Shown in pieces: positions 26,494 through 35,690 of a stretch of 64,000 bases of DNA. The notes beneath the pieces were generated by a model that was given only the letters and a program-made list of their open reading frames with translations, did no database searches and was not told the origin of the DNA. Positions within the stretch are counted from its first letter, which is position 1. The number at the start of each line of letters is the position of its first letter. A program made the translations under genes and the position numbers. The stretch is from Variovorax sp. J22P240 (GTDB lineage Bacteria; Pseudomonadota; Gammaproteobacteria; Burkholderiales; Burkholderiaceae_C). Location: NCBI RefSeq assembly GCF_030316855.1, contig NZ_JASZYR010000002.1, forward strand, positions 372,001 through 436,000. Direction: 5' to 3'.

Positions 26494-28224
26494 ATGAAAA
26501 AACTGGAATGGACGGTGGCGCTTCGCACCTCGGTTGCGCTGGCTCTGGCCGGAGCCGCGCAACTTCACGCGGCGTCGCTTGCGCCGGTCGCAGCCGAAAA
26601 CGGCATGGTGGTCAGCGCGCAGCATCTCGCCACCCAGGTCGGCGTTGACGTGCTCAGGCGCGGCGGCAACGCGATCGACTCTGCGGTCGCCGTCGGCTAC
26701 GCGTTGGCGGTGGTCTACCCCGCGGCCGGCAACCTCGGCGGCGGTGGATTCATGACCGTGCAATTGGCCGACGGGCGCAAGACCTTTCTTGATTTCCGTG
26801 AGAAAGCGCCGCTGGCGGCGACTGCCAACATGTACCTCGACAAAGACGGCAACGTCATCAAGGGCCTGAGCACCAACGGTCACCTTGCCGTCGGCGTACC
26901 GGGCACCGTGTCCGGGCTCGAGCTGGCGCGCGAGAAGTACGGCACCATGAAGCGCGCAGCCTTGATCGCGCCTTCGATCAAGCTGGCTGAGCGCGGATTC
27001 GTCCTGGAGCAGGGCGATATCGACATGCTGACAACCGCCACCGCTGACTTCAAGAAGGACGCCGTCTCCGGTGCGATCTTCCTGAACAAGGGCGAACCCT
27101 TTGCGGTCGGCCAGAAGCTGGTCCAGAAGGACCTGGCGAAGACTCTCAGGGCCATCAGCCGCAACGGCACCGAAGGCTTCTACAAGGGGCCCATAGGCGC
27201 TGCGATCGTGGCATCGAGCCAGGCGGGGAAAGGGCTCATCACGCAGGCTGACCTCGACCAGTACCAGACGCGCGAACTCCCGCCCGTCGAATGCGATTAC
27301 CGGGGCTACCACGTGATCTCGGCGCCGCCGCCGAGCTCTGGCGGGGTGGTCATCTGCGAAATGCTGAACATCCTCGAGGGCTATCCGCTCAAGGACCTCG
27401 GCTTCCGCTCGGCGCAAGCCGTGCACTACCAGATCGAGGCGATGCGCCATGCGTACGTCGATCGCAACAGCTACCTGGGCGACCCCGACTTCGTGAAGAA
27501 CCCACTCGACCGGCTGCTCGACAAAGGCTATGCCGCAAAGATCCGTGGCGTGATCGACCCCGCAAAAGCGGGCGTCTCCAAGGACATCAAGCCCGGCGTC
27601 GCTCCGCACGAGGGCAGCAACACCACACACTATTCCATCGTCGACCAGTGGGGCAATGCAGTTTCGGTGACCTACACCCTCAACGACTGGTTCGGCGCCA
27701 AGGTGACGGCCGCGAAAACAGGCGTGCTGCTCAACAACGAGATGGACGACTTCACTTCGAAGGTCGGCGTGCCCAACATGTACGGCCTTGTGCAGGGCGA
27801 AGCCAATGCGATCGCGCCGGGCAAGCGCCCGCTGAGTTCGATGAGCCCGACCATCATGACCAAGGATGGCAAGCCGGTCTTCGTCGTCGGTACGCCGGGC
27901 GGCAGCCGGATCATCACGGTCGTGCTCCACACCATCCTGAACGTGGTCGACTACGGGATGAACGTGCAGGAGGCGGTCGACGCACCGCGCTTCCACCAGC
28001 AATGGCTGCCCGACGTGACCAACGTCGAGACCTTCGCGCTCTCGCCGGACACGCGCAAGATCCTCTCGGACATGGGCCACAACCTGGGTGTGCCGCAGCC
28101 GGCCAACCATGCGGCGGCGATCATCGTCGGCGCGCCGTCACTCGGTGGCAAGCCGGTGGGCGCCAACCGCTTCTATGGCGCCAACGATCCGCGTCGCAAC
28201 ACCGGCCTGGCGCTCGGCTACTGA
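26494..28224 (+). CDS. ggt: Gamma-glutamyltranspeptidase
   Basis: A 576-residue Ntn-hydrolase precursor with a signal peptide (cleavage near HAA, residue 27). The enzyme should cleave itself before Thr377, in GSNTTHYSIVD, which then becomes the nucleophile of the small subunit. Other family regions are RGGNAIDSAVAVGYAL, the substrate Arg region FLDFREKAPLAA, NNEMDDF, and MSPTIMTKDGKPVFVVGTPGG. It hydrolyses glutathione and gamma-glutamyl compounds in the periplasm, recovering cysteine and glutamate. Its stop shares a base with the rsuA start (TGATG). Confidence 0.96.
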   Translation: MKKLEWTVALRTSVALALAGAAQLHAASLAPVAAENGMVVSAQHLATQVGVDVLRRGGNAIDSAVAVGYALAVVYPAAGNLGGGGFMTVQLADGRKTFLDFREKAPLAATANMYLDKDGNVIKGLSTNGHLAVGVPGTVSGLELAREKYGTMKRAALIAPSIKLAERGFVLEQGDIDMLTTATADFKKDAVSGAIFLNKGEPFAVGQKLVQKDLAKTLRAISRNGTEGFYKGPIGAAIVASSQAGKGLITQADLDQYQTRELPPVECDYRGYHVISAPPPSSGGVVICEMLNILEGYPLKDLGFRSAQAVHYQIEAMRHAYVDRNSYLGDPDFVKNPLDRLLDKGYAAKIRGVIDPAKAGVSKDIKPGVAPHEGSNTTHYSIVDQWGNAVSVTYTLNDWFGAKVTAAKTGVLLNNEMDDFTSKVGVPNMYGLVQGEANAIAPGKRPLSSMSPTIMTKDGKPVFVVGTPGGSRIITVVLHTILNVVDYGMNVQEAVDAPRFHQQWLPDVTNVETFALSPDTRKILSDMGHNLGVPQPANHAAAIIVGAPSLGGKPVGANRFYGANDPRRNTGLALGY

Positions 28225-28982
28225 TGCGCATCGAGGAAATTCTCTACACGCAGGGTTTCGGCACACGCCGCGTGTGCGCGGGGCTGGTGCAGCAAGGCTT
28301 CGTGACGATCGCGGGTTCCCCGGTCGACGATCCGGGGCGCGACGTCGAAACCGAAGGTCTTCGCTTCACCGTGCAGGGCGCCGAGTGGGAATACCACGAG
28401 AAAGCCTACCTGATGCTGCACAAGCCGGCCGGCACGGAGTGCTCCCAGAAGCCGTCGACCTACCCCAGCATCTACACCTTGCTACCGTCGCCGTTGCGGC
28501 TGCGGCCGAACAAGGGCGCAGTGCAAGGCGTGCAGGCGATCGGGCGGCTCGACCAGGACACCACGGGCTTGCTGCTCCTGACCGACGACGGCCAGTTCAT
28601 CCATCGGATGGGCTCGCCCAAGCACCATGTGCCTAAGGTCTACGAGGTCACGACCAAGCATCCCGTCGACGACGAGCAGGTGGCACGCCTGCTCGCCGGC
28701 GTCGTCCTGGACGACGATCCGAAGCCGGTGCGCGCGGCCGCGTGCGAGCTTGCCGGGCCGCTCCATCTGAGCCTCACGCTCACCGAGGGCAAATACCATC
28801 AGGTCAAACGCATGCTGGCCGCCGTCGGCAACCGGGTCGAGGCCTTGCACCGATCGCGCATCGGCGTGCTCACCTTACCTGACGACCTGGCGCCCGGCCA
28901 GTGGCGCTGGCTGCGACCGGAGGAGGTCGAAGCCTTGCGGCACCCGCGCGGCGGTCAGCCCGCGGTGGGAGCCGCTCGCTAG
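28224..28982 (+). CDS. rsuA: 16S rRNA pseudouridine(516) synthase RsuA
   Basis: A 252-residue pseudouridine synthase of the RsuA family. It has an N-terminal S4-like RNA-binding region (residues 1-60), then the catalytic domain with motif II AIGRLDQDTTGLLLLTDDG, whose first Asp is the nucleophile, plus HKPAGTECSQK and EGKYHQVKRMLAAVGNRVEAL. RsuA converts U516 of 16S rRNA. Large-subunit RluB/E/F paralogues are close, but the extended family features fit RsuA best. The start shares one base with the ggt stop; an in-frame extension upstream is a shadow of ggt. Confidence 0.88.
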   Translation: MRIEEILYTQGFGTRRVCAGLVQQGFVTIAGSPVDDPGRDVETEGLRFTVQGAEWEYHEKAYLMLHKPAGTECSQKPSTYPSIYTLLPSPLRLRPNKGAVQGVQAIGRLDQDTTGLLLLTDDGQFIHRMGSPKHHVPKVYEVTTKHPVDDEQVARLLAGVVLDDDPKPVRAAACELAGPLHLSLTLTEGKYHQVKRMLAAVGNRVEALHRSRIGVLTLPDDLAPGQWRWLRPEEVEALRHPRGGQPAVGAAR

Positions 28983-29012
28983 AATCCATGTTCTTCTGCC
29001 GGAAAACGTCCC

Positions 29013-29999
29013 TTGCGCTCCATTCCATTCCTGACGGGCCGTCTTGCGGCCTTTTTGTTTGTCTGCGCGGTGCTTCCGTCGCAGGCCGCCGAACCACCAC
29101 CCATCTTCGTGCTCAATTCGCTCGACGCGACAGTGAGCGTGATCGATCCTGGCAACTGGGCCGAGAAGCAGCGCATCCCGACCGGCAAGGAGCCGCATCA
29201 CCTCTACCTCACGCCCGATCAGAGTTCGTTGATCGTCGCCAACTCCGCCGGTGATTCGCTGACCTTCCTGAACCCCCGCACGGCCGAAGTCCAGCGCGTG
29301 GTTTACGGCATCCTCGATCCCTACCACCTGCGCTTTTCGCCGGACATGAAGTGGTTCGTCACGGCGGCCAACCGCCTGAACCACGTCGACATCTACCGAT
29401 GGGACGGCAAGGAGCCCAAGCTCGTCAAGCGCATTCCCACCGGCAAGACGCCCAGCCACATCTGGATCGACGGCAAGAGCACGACCGCCTACGTCACCAT
29501 GCAGGACAGCGATGAGTTGATCGCCGTGGACCTTTCCACGCAGACGATCCGCTGGCGCGTGGCCACTGGCCCGATGCCGGCCGACATCTTCGGCATCCAC
29601 GACGGCAAGACGCTGCTGGTCGGCCTGACGGGCAGCGATGGCGTGCAGGTGTTCGACGTGGCGGGTGCCCAGCCCAAGCTGGTCGGCCAACTCCCGACCG
29701 GCAAGGGGGCCCATGCATTCCGTTCCGCGGGCGACGACCGCAGCGTGTTCGTCAGCAATCGCGTGGCCAATACGATCAGTCGCATCGATATCCAGACGCT
29801 CAAGGTCACCGACACCTATCCGGTGCCGGGGGGACCCGATTGCATGGATGTCTCGGCGGACGGCAAGACGCTCTTCGTCACCTCGCGCTGGGCGAAGAAG
29901 CTCAGCGTGGTCGACCTTGCCAGCCGCAAGGTCGTGCGACAGGTCAACGTCGGCCGTTCGCCGCATGGCGTCTGGACCCTCGACCATGCCAAGATTTGA
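29013..29999 (+). CDS. Periplasmic YVTN/beta-propeller repeat protein
   Basis: A 328-residue protein with a signal peptide ending near PSQAAE and about seven beta-propeller blades of the YVTN type. Repeats are seen as VIDPGNWAEKQRIPTGKEPHH, VKRIPTGKTPSHIWIDG, VGQLPTGKGAHAFR and VRQVNVGRSPHGVWTLD. The best start is a TTG, since it gives the full signal peptide; an ATG 25 bases upstream is out of frame. Such propellers often bind ligands or partners in the periplasm or carry redox-linked roles, but no catalytic residues are evident. It overlaps the next gene by 14 bp. Confidence 0.82.
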   Translation: MRSIPFLTGRLAAFLFVCAVLPSQAAEPPPIFVLNSLDATVSVIDPGNWAEKQRIPTGKEPHHLYLTPDQSSLIVANSAGDSLTFLNPRTAEVQRVVYGILDPYHLRFSPDMKWFVTAANRLNHVDIYRWDGKEPKLVKRIPTGKTPSHIWIDGKSTTAYVTMQDSDELIAVDLSTQTIRWRVATGPMPADIFGIHDGKTLLVGLTGSDGVQVFDVAGAQPKLVGQLPTGKGAHAFRSAGDDRSVFVSNRVANTISRIDIQTLKVTDTYPVPGGPDCMDVSADGKTLFVTSRWAKKLSVVDLASRKVVRQVNVGRSPHGVWTLDHAKI

Positions 30000-30783
30000 G
30001 TCCGGGGCTGCGATGCTCCTGGTGGCGGCTTCGGTCGTGTCCACCGGCGCAGTCGCCCAGGGCACCTGCAGCAAGCCGGTGTACTTGACCTTCGATACCG
30101 GTCATATGGGCGTTGCGCCCCTGGTTGCCGAGGTGCTGAAGCGACAGGACGTCCGCGTCACCTTCTTCGGCGCTGCGGAGCGTACCCAGACCGACGGCGA
30201 CAGCCTCGACAACCACTGGGCGCCATGGTGGAAGGCGCGGGCCGCGGAAGGGCACGAATTCGCATCTCACACCTACGACCATGCCTACTGGCGCGGCGAT
30301 CTACCGGGAGTCGAGCCGCGCTTTCGCATCAAGCCGACGGCGGGCGCCTTTGCGGGCCGGGAATTCACCTGGGACGCCAAGCAATACTGCGCCAACGTGG
30401 CCAAGTCTTCCGAACGCCTGCAGGACATCACCGGCAAGAAGCCGATACCTCTGTTCCGCGCGCCCGGCGGCAAGACTTCGCCAAAACTGCTGGCGGCTGC
30501 CAAGGCCTGCGGCTATGAGCACGTCGGTTGGGCGCCAGCGGGCTTCCTGGGTGACGAGTTGCCGAGCGAGAAGTTCAGCAACGAAAAGCTGTTGCAGCAG
30601 GCGCTCGACAAGATCGAGCCGGGAGACATCCTGCTTGCGCACCTGGGCATCTGGTCGCGCAAGGAGCCATGGGCACCCGCCGCTCTCGAACCGCTGATCG
30701 TCGGGCTCAAGGCCAAGGGCTTCTGCTTCGAAACGCTGCGCCAGCATCCGGCTTACCGCGCCTGGATCGCGGCTCATCCCTGA
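29986..30783 (+). CDS. Polysaccharide deacetylase (NodB-like), atypical motif 1
   Basis: A 265-residue exported protein (signal peptide ending near VAQG) with a NodB-type deacetylase domain. Motif 1 reads YLTFDTGHMG instead of the usual TFDDG, so the second, metal-binding Asp is Thr. Motif 2 SHTYDHAYW keeps both metal His residues; motif 3 FRAPGGKTSP and the last His in LLAHLGIW are present. Family members remove N- or O-acetyl groups from sugar polymers. The Met at 29986 overlaps the propeller gene; a second in-frame ATG at 30013 is possible. The substrate is unknown. Confidence 0.85.
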   Translation: MPRFESGAAMLLVAASVVSTGAVAQGTCSKPVYLTFDTGHMGVAPLVAEVLKRQDVRVTFFGAAERTQTDGDSLDNHWAPWWKARAAEGHEFASHTYDHAYWRGDLPGVEPRFRIKPTAGAFAGREFTWDAKQYCANVAKSSERLQDITGKKPIPLFRAPGGKTSPKLLAAAKACGYEHVGWAPAGFLGDELPSEKFSNEKLLQQALDKIEPGDILLAHLGIWSRKEPWAPAALEPLIVGLKAKGFCFETLRQHPAYRAWIAAHP

Positions 30784-30814
30784 ACCTTTCCGCAAGGGCC
30801 GGGATCGCACGCCA

Positions 30815-31786
30815 ATGGATTGGCTCACCGATTTGTTTGCGAACCTGCAGCAGTGGCTGTTCGAGACGGCGATTCAGCCGGTGGTCTACGCCGTCGGCTT
30901 GGGCGGCTGGGTCGAGGACGCGTTCGACGCGACGGGCTGGCTGCTGGTCGGCCTGATCCAGATCGCTGTGCTGATCGCCGTGATCGGCCCGCTGCAGCGC
31001 TGGCGACCGGCCGAGCCGGTGGTCGACCGGCGCGCCATCCGCATCGACGTGATCTACACGCTGATCCATCGGCTGGGCCTCTTCCGGCTCGCGATGTTCT
31101 TCGCGCTCGACCCCTTCTTTGACGACGCACTGGGCACAGTGCGGTCCGCGGGCTGGGGCACCTTCCATCTCGATCAGCTCTGGCCCGGCGTCACCGACGT
31201 GCCCTGGGTCACGCTCGTGATCTACCTCGTCGTGCTGGACCTGGTCGAATACCTGATTCATCGCGGGCAGCACCGCTTCGAATGGTGGTGGGCCCTGCAT
31301 TCGCTCCATCACTCGCAGCGCCAGATGACGATGTGGAGCGACAACCGCAACCACCTGCTCGACGACGTGATTCACGACACGATCATCGTGATCGTCGCGC
31401 AGCTGATCGGCGTCGCACCGGGTCAGTTCATCGCCATCGTCGCTTTCATGCAACTCAGCGAGAGCCTGCAGCACGCCAACCTGCGGCTGAGTTTCGGCGC
31501 GATCGGTGAGCGGCTCTGGATCAGCCCGCGCTTCCATCGCCTGCACCACAGCATCGGGATCGGGCATGAATCGCGTGGTCCGAAGACGCTCGGGGGCCAC
31601 AACTTCGGCGTGCTGCTGCCTTGGTGGGACATGTTGTTCAGGACGGTGAACTTCGAGGACCGCTACGACCCGACGGGCATTCGCGACCAGGTCGAGCCCG
31701 ACGACCGTGGCCGCGTCAAGGACTACGGACGCGGCTTCTGGTCGCAGCAATGGCTGGGGCTCCGGCGCCTCGTCGGCCAAGGCTGA
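30815..31786 (+). CDS. Sterol desaturase / fatty acid hydroxylase superfamily membrane protein
   Basis: A 323-residue membrane protein. Three or four hydrophobic segments are followed by a cluster of histidine motifs for a di-iron site: EYLIHRGQH, HSLHHSQ, and HRLHHSIGIGHES. This is the fatty acid hydroxylase superfamily, which hydroxylates or desaturates lipids using oxygen. A C-terminal NFGVLLPWWDMLFRT pattern is typical. The bacterial members are diverse and the substrate cannot be read here. It begins 31 bp after the deacetylase on the same strand. Confidence 0.88.
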   Translation: MDWLTDLFANLQQWLFETAIQPVVYAVGLGGWVEDAFDATGWLLVGLIQIAVLIAVIGPLQRWRPAEPVVDRRAIRIDVIYTLIHRLGLFRLAMFFALDPFFDDALGTVRSAGWGTFHLDQLWPGVTDVPWVTLVIYLVVLDLVEYLIHRGQHRFEWWWALHSLHHSQRQMTMWSDNRNHLLDDVIHDTIIVIVAQLIGVAPGQFIAIVAFMQLSESLQHANLRLSFGAIGERLWISPRFHRLHHSIGIGHESRGPKTLGGHNFGVLLPWWDMLFRTVNFEDRYDPTGIRDQVEPDDRGRVKDYGRGFWSQQWLGLRRLVGQG

Positions 31787-31822
31787 CGGGCGCCTCGTAC
31801 GCTGGCGTTATCCTCGGCACCA

Positions 31823-32695
31823 ATGCGTCTTCTCCTCGATTCTTTCTGGCGTTCGGTCGCCTACTGCATGCACCCGCGCGTGATCGTGCTGTCCTTTCTG
31901 CCGCTGGGGCTCATGGTGGTGCTCGCGGCGGTGTTCGGCTATTTCTTCTGGGACGCATCCGTCGCATGGACTCGCGAGGCGCTGGACGCCTGGCCCCTGC
32001 TGGCCAGCTTCTGGGGCTGGATCGGCCGCCTGTTTTCGGGCGATGTCACCGCCATGCTCGCGCCGCTGTTGGTGGTGTTCGCGGCCACGCCGCTCATCGT
32101 GGTGGTGTCGCTCCTGGTCGTCGCCGGGTTCATGGCGCCGGCGCTGACCCGCCTGGTGGCTGAGCGGCGATTTCCGGCGCTGGAACAAAAGAAGGGTGCA
32201 TCCTTCATCGGAAGCATGGCCCGCTCGCTCGGACTGACCGTGCTGGCAATGCTGGCCCTCGTGGTGTCGATGCCGCTCTGGCTCATCCCCCCGCTGGTGC
32301 TCATCCTTCCGCCGCTCATCTGGGGTTGGCTGACCTATCGCGTGATGAGCTTCGACGCGCTCGCGGAGCATGCGAGCCCGGAGGAGCGCAACGAACTGTT
32401 GCGGAAGCACCGATTGCCGCTACTCGGTGTCGGCGTGCTGTGCGGCTATCTCGGCGCGGCGCCGGCCATCGTCTGGGCGTCGGGTTTGCTTTTTGCGGCC
32501 GCCTTCTTTGTGCTCGTGCCCATCGCGATCTGGATCTACACGCTGGTGTTCGCGTTCTCCGCGCTGTGGTTCGCTCACTATTGCCTCGACGCACTGGCGC
32601 AACTGCGAATGCAGCGCGCCGCCGCGGCTGTTTCACCACCTGCGGTCGAGTTGGCCGATGCCAACGCTGCCGCAAGCCAATGGGGTGCCCCATGA
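31823..32695 (+). CDS. EI24 domain-containing membrane protein
   Basis: A 290-residue protein with about five or six membrane helices and the family's N-terminal amphipathic start (LLLDSFWRSVAYCMHPRVIVLS). The EI24/CysZ superfamily signature is visible in the central part around FMAPALTRLVAERRFPAL and the IWGWLTYRVMSFDALAEHAS stretch. CysZ members import sulfate, but no cys genes adjoin it and most beta-proteobacterial relatives are uncharacterised. The stop overlaps the following start in an ATGA junction. Confidence 0.8.
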   Translation: MRLLLDSFWRSVAYCMHPRVIVLSFLPLGLMVVLAAVFGYFFWDASVAWTREALDAWPLLASFWGWIGRLFSGDVTAMLAPLLVVFAATPLIVVVSLLVVAGFMAPALTRLVAERRFPALEQKKGASFIGSMARSLGLTVLAMLALVVSMPLWLIPPLVLILPPLIWGWLTYRVMSFDALAEHASPEERNELLRKHRLPLLGVGVLCGYLGAAPAIVWASGLLFAAAFFVLVPIAIWIYTLVFAFSALWFAHYCLDALAQLRMQRAAAAVSPPAVELADANAAASQWGAP

Positions 32696-33492
32696 GTCGT
32701 TCATTCGGTCTGATCGTCGTCGGCGACGAAATCCTTTCCGGCAAGCGCATCGACAAGCACATGCCCAAGGTCATTCAACTGCTCGCCGAGCGCGGCCTGG
32801 AGCTGGGATGGGCCGAGTACGTTGGAGATGTGCCGGCGCGCATCACGGCGGCGCTGGCGCGTGCTTTCGCTTCCGGCGACGTCGTGTTCTCGACCGGCGG
32901 CATCGGCGCCACGCCCGATGACCATACGCGCCAGTGCGCGGCCGCCGCCCTTGGCGTCCCGCTCGGCCTGCACCCCGAGGCCGAGGCGCTGATCCGCGAG
33001 CGAATGCAGGACACCGCGCGCGAGCAGGGGACGGTCTACGAGCCCGACCGGCCGGACAACATTCACCGCCTCAACATGGGCGTCTTTCCGCTGGGCGCAA
33101 AGATTATCCGCAACCCCTACAACAAGATCCCCGGCTTCAGCGTGGGCGACGTGCACTTCGTGCCCGGCTTCCCGGTGATGGCCTGGCCGATGATCGAATC
33201 GGTGCTCGACGAGCGCTATGCCGATCTCTTCGCCCGCGGCCGAGTCGCCGAAAGATCCGTGATCGTCTACGGTGCCATGGAGGCCACGTTGACGCCACTG
33301 ATGGAGGCCATCGAGCAAGCGCATCCCGGCATCAAGGTGTTCAGCCTCCCGAGCGTCGACCATGCCGAGCATGGACGGCACATCGAACTCGGCGTCAAGG
33401 GCGACGCCGACAGAATCGGACCCGCCTACTCGCAATTGCTGGCGGGTCTGCACGCCTTTGAAGCGCGTCTCGGCCCCGAAATGGTGCGTTGA
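32692..33492 (+). CDS. Molybdopterin-binding (MoCF/CinA-like) domain protein
   Basis: A 266-residue protein whose first 170 residues form a MoaB/MogA/CinA-type molybdopterin-binding domain: GLIVVGDEILSGKRIDKH, then FSTGGIGATPDDHTRQ, the conserved GGxGxTxDD-type motif, and VPGFPVMAWPM. The CinA deamidase part is missing, so it is the single-domain type seen in many beta-proteobacteria. Its exact role is uncertain; a nicotinamide mononucleotide or cofactor-related function is possible. The start overlaps the EI24 gene stop by four bases. Possible NtrC sites for glnA overlap its last codons. Confidence 0.87.
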   Translation: MSRSFGLIVVGDEILSGKRIDKHMPKVIQLLAERGLELGWAEYVGDVPARITAALARAFASGDVVFSTGGIGATPDDHTRQCAAAALGVPLGLHPEAEALIRERMQDTAREQGTVYEPDRPDNIHRLNMGVFPLGAKIIRNPYNKIPGFSVGDVHFVPGFPVMAWPMIESVLDERYADLFARGRVAERSVIVYGAMEATLTPLMEAIEQAHPGIKVFSLPSVDHAEHGRHIELGVKGDADRIGPAYSQLLAGLHAFEARLGPEMVR

Positions 33493-33499
33493 ATTCGTC

Positions 33500-33515
33500 C
33501 GCACCAATTTGGTTA
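33500..33515 (+). promoter_or_regulatory. Possible NtrC-binding enhancer site upstream of glnA
   Basis: The sequence GCACCA-ATT-TGGTTA keeps the ACC-N5-GGT core of the enterobacterial NtrC consensus. A second inverted pair, TGGTGCG at 33482-33488 and CGCACCA at 33500-33506, overlaps it. The position, roughly 95 bp before the expected glnA start point, is right for an enhancer. The match is partial. Confidence 0.5.
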
Positions 33516-33575
33516 CAACTCGCCTGTTTTTGGGGTCTGGCGGCGGCGCCACACCCCCCTCGGCTGCAGTGACAA

Positions 33576-33591
33576 TGGCACAGAAACTGCA
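33576..33591 (+). promoter_or_regulatory. Sigma-54 (-24/-12) promoter of glnA
   Basis: TGGCACAGAAACTGCA matches the consensus TGGCACrNNNNTTGCW with one change, and has GG and GC at the exact spacing. Transcription would start near 33602, leaving a 38-base leader. This fits NtrC-controlled glnA and the downstream ntrBC. Confidence 0.8.
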
Positions 33592-33639
33592 TTCCGGAAT
33601 ACCCGTACTTCCAACCACTATCCAAACCAGGAGAACCTG

Positions 33640-35055
33640 ATGGCAAAGACCGTCGCCGATGTACTCAAACTCGTCAAGGAAAACGAGGTCAAGTTCGTCG
33701 ACTTTCGCTTCACCGACACTCGCGGCAAGGAACAGCACGTCACCGTGCCGGTTTCCGCGTTCGATGAGGACAAGTTCACTTCGGGCCACGCGTTCGATGG
33801 CTCGTCGATCGCCGGTTGGAAGGGCATCGAAGCATCGGACATGCAACTCATGCCCGACCCGAACACGGCCAACATCGACCCCTTCTTCGAAGAAACGACG
33901 CTCATCCTGACCTGTGACGTGGTTGATCCTTCGGATGGCAAGCCCTATGAGCGCGACCCGCGTTCGCTCGCCAAGCGCGCCGAGGCCTACATGAAGGCAT
34001 CGGGCCTGGGCGACACCGCCTTCTTCGGACCGGAGCCCGAGTTCTTCGTGTTCGACGGCGTACGTTGGCAGAACGACATGTCCGGCTGCTCCGTGAAGAT
34101 CGAATCCGAAGAAGCAGCCTGGAATACGGGCAAGGAATTCGAGCACGGGAACACGGGCCACCGGCCTGCGGTCAAGGGTGGCTACTTCCCGGTGCCGCCG
34201 GTCGACAGTTTCCAGGACATGCGATCCGAAATGTGCCTTGTGCTCGAGTCGCTCGGCATCCCGGTCGAAGTGCATCACCATGAAGTGGCCAACGCCGGCC
34301 AGATGGAACTCGGCACCAAGTTCAGCACGCTGATCCAGCGCGCCGACTGGGTCCAACTGCAGAAATACGTCATCCACAACGTGGCCCATGCCTACGGCAA
34401 GACCGCCACCTTCATGCCCAAGCCGATCGTTGGTGACAACGGCTCCGGCATGCACGTGCACCAGTCGGTATGGAAGGACGGCAAGAACCTCTTCGCCGGC
34501 GACGGTTATGCCGGCCTGAGCGACTTCGCACTGCACTACATCGGCGGCATCATCAAGCACGCTCGCGCGCTGAACGCCATCACGAACCCCGGCACCAACA
34601 GCTACAAGCGCCTGGTCCCCGGTTTCGAAGCCCCGGTGAAGCTGGCCTACTCGGCCAAGAACCGCTCGGCATCGATCCGCATTCCGTTCGTGGCGAACCC
34701 GAAGGGCCGTCGCGTCGAAGCCCGCTTCCCCGATCCGCTGATGAACCCGTACCTCGGTTTCGCAGCGCTGCTGATGGCCGGCCTCGACGGCGTGGAAAAC
34801 AAGATCCATCCAGGCGAAGCCGCGAGCAAGGATCTCTACCATCTGCCGCCGGAAGAAGACGCGATGATCCCGACCGTGTGCCACAGCCTTGATCAGGCGC
34901 TGGATTACCTCGACAAGGACCGTGCGTTCCTGACGAAGGGCGGCGTCTTCACCGATTCGTACATCGACGCGTACATCGACCTCAAGATGCAGGAAGTCAC
35001 GCGCTTCCGCATGGCGACCCATCCGGTCGAGTTCGACATGTACTACTCGCTCTGA
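33640..35055 (+). CDS. glnA: Glutamine synthetase type I
   Basis: A 471-residue GS-I that makes glutamine from glutamate, ammonia and ATP in a dodecamer. The metal and nucleotide regions are present: [36 protein letters not shown] and RSASIRIP. Tyr400 in [10 protein letters not shown] corresponds to the adenylylated tyrosine, so activity is probably controlled by GlnE as well as by transcription. A sigma-54 promoter precedes it and a strong terminator follows. The ntrB and ntrC genes lie downstream in the same direction. Confidence 0.99.
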   Translation: MAKTVADVLKLVKENEVKFVDFRFTDTRGKEQHVTVPVSAFDEDKFTSGHAFDGSSIAGWKGIEASDMQLMPDPNTANIDPFFEETTLILTCDVVDPSDGKPYERDPRSLAKRAEAYMKASGLGDTAFFGPEPEFFVFDGVRWQNDMSGCSVKIESEEAAWNTGKEFEHGNTGHRPAVKGGYFPVPPVDSFQDMRSEMCLVLESLGIPVEVHHHEVANAGQMELGTKFSTLIQRADWVQLQKYVIHNVAHAYGKTATFMPKPIVGDNGSGMHVHQSVWKDGKNLFAGDGYAGLSDFALHYIGGIIKHARALNAITNPGTNSYKRLVPGFEAPVKLAYSAKNRSASIRIPFVANPKGRRVEARFPDPLMNPYLGFAALLMAGLDGVENKIHPGEAASKDLYHLPPEEDAMIPTVCHSLDQALDYLDKDRAFLTKGGVFTDSYIDAYIDLKMQEVTRFRMATHPVEFDMYYSL

Positions 35056-35075
35056 GCCTGCCCCAGGCCAGCGTT

Positions 35076-35103
35076 AAAAAGGACGGCAATTGCCGTCCTT
35101 TTT
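35076..35103 (+). terminator. Intrinsic terminator of glnA
   Basis: A perfect palindrome, AAAAAGGACGGCAA / TTGCCGTCCTTTTT, ends in a run of five T residues 20 bp after the glnA stop. It works by shape in both directions, and separates glnA from the small secreted-protein gene and ntrBC. Confidence 0.92.
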
Positions 35104-35176
35104 CTTTGGGTGGGAACACCAGCATGGCACTCGTATCGAATTGCACGAAAATGCCGCATTGCTGCGCACTCCAACC

Positions 35177-35689
35177 ATGACCATGAAGACTCTTTCCGTT
35201 TTCCTGCTGACCGCGTTCGCCGCGGCCGGTGTTCACGTGCAAGCCCAGGCGCAGGAGCGCGTCTGGCGTTGCGGCAACGAATACACGAACAACGCGACCC
35301 AGGCGCAACAGCGCGGTTGCAAGCTGATGGAGGGCGGCAATGTCACCGTCGTGCAGGGCAACCGGCCGATTGCTTCGGCCGCACCGAGCAGCGCGGTTCG
35401 TGCCCCGGCAAGCGCGAGTAGCCCGGCGGGCAGCCCGCGCGTCGACGGTGCCGACCAGCGCGCGCGGGACGGCGAGGCCCGCTCGGTGCTCGAATCCGAA
35501 CTCAGGAAGGCGCAGGATCGGCAAGCCCAGCTGCTCAAGGAATACAACAACGGCGAGCCCGAAAAGCAGGGCAGCGAAGGTCGCAATTACCAGAAGTACC
35601 TCGATCGCGTAGCCGACATGAAAGCCGAGCTCGCGCGCAACGAGAGCGACATCGCCGGCATCCAGCGCGAAATCGGCCGGCTGAAATGA
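35177..35689 (+). CDS. Small secreted coiled-coil protein between glnA and ntrB
   Basis: A 170-residue protein with a signal peptide (MTMKTLSVFLLTAFAAAGVHVQAQA). The early mature part, ERVWRCGNEYTNN with a second Cys in QQRGCKLMEGG, resembles DUF4124-like exported proteins with one disulfide. An Ala/Ser/Pro linker leads to a charged C-terminal coiled coil (SVLESELRKAQDRQAQLLKE and DMKAELARNESDIAGIQREI). Two ATG codons two apart are possible starts. The role is unknown. A repeat element starts one base after its stop. Confidence 0.75.
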   Translation: MTMKTLSVFLLTAFAAAGVHVQAQAQERVWRCGNEYTNNATQAQQRGCKLMEGGNVTVVQGNRPIASAAPSSAVRAPASASSPAGSPRVDGADQRARDGEARSVLESELRKAQDRQAQLLKEYNNGEPEKQGSEGRNYQKYLDRVADMKAELARNESDIAGIQREIGRLK

Positions 35690-35690
35690 C

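Noticed and set aside
35125-35150. Second sigma-54-like promoter after glnA (TGGCACTCG...TTGCA).
   Set aside because: The spacing between the GG and GC elements is five bases too long for sigma-54.
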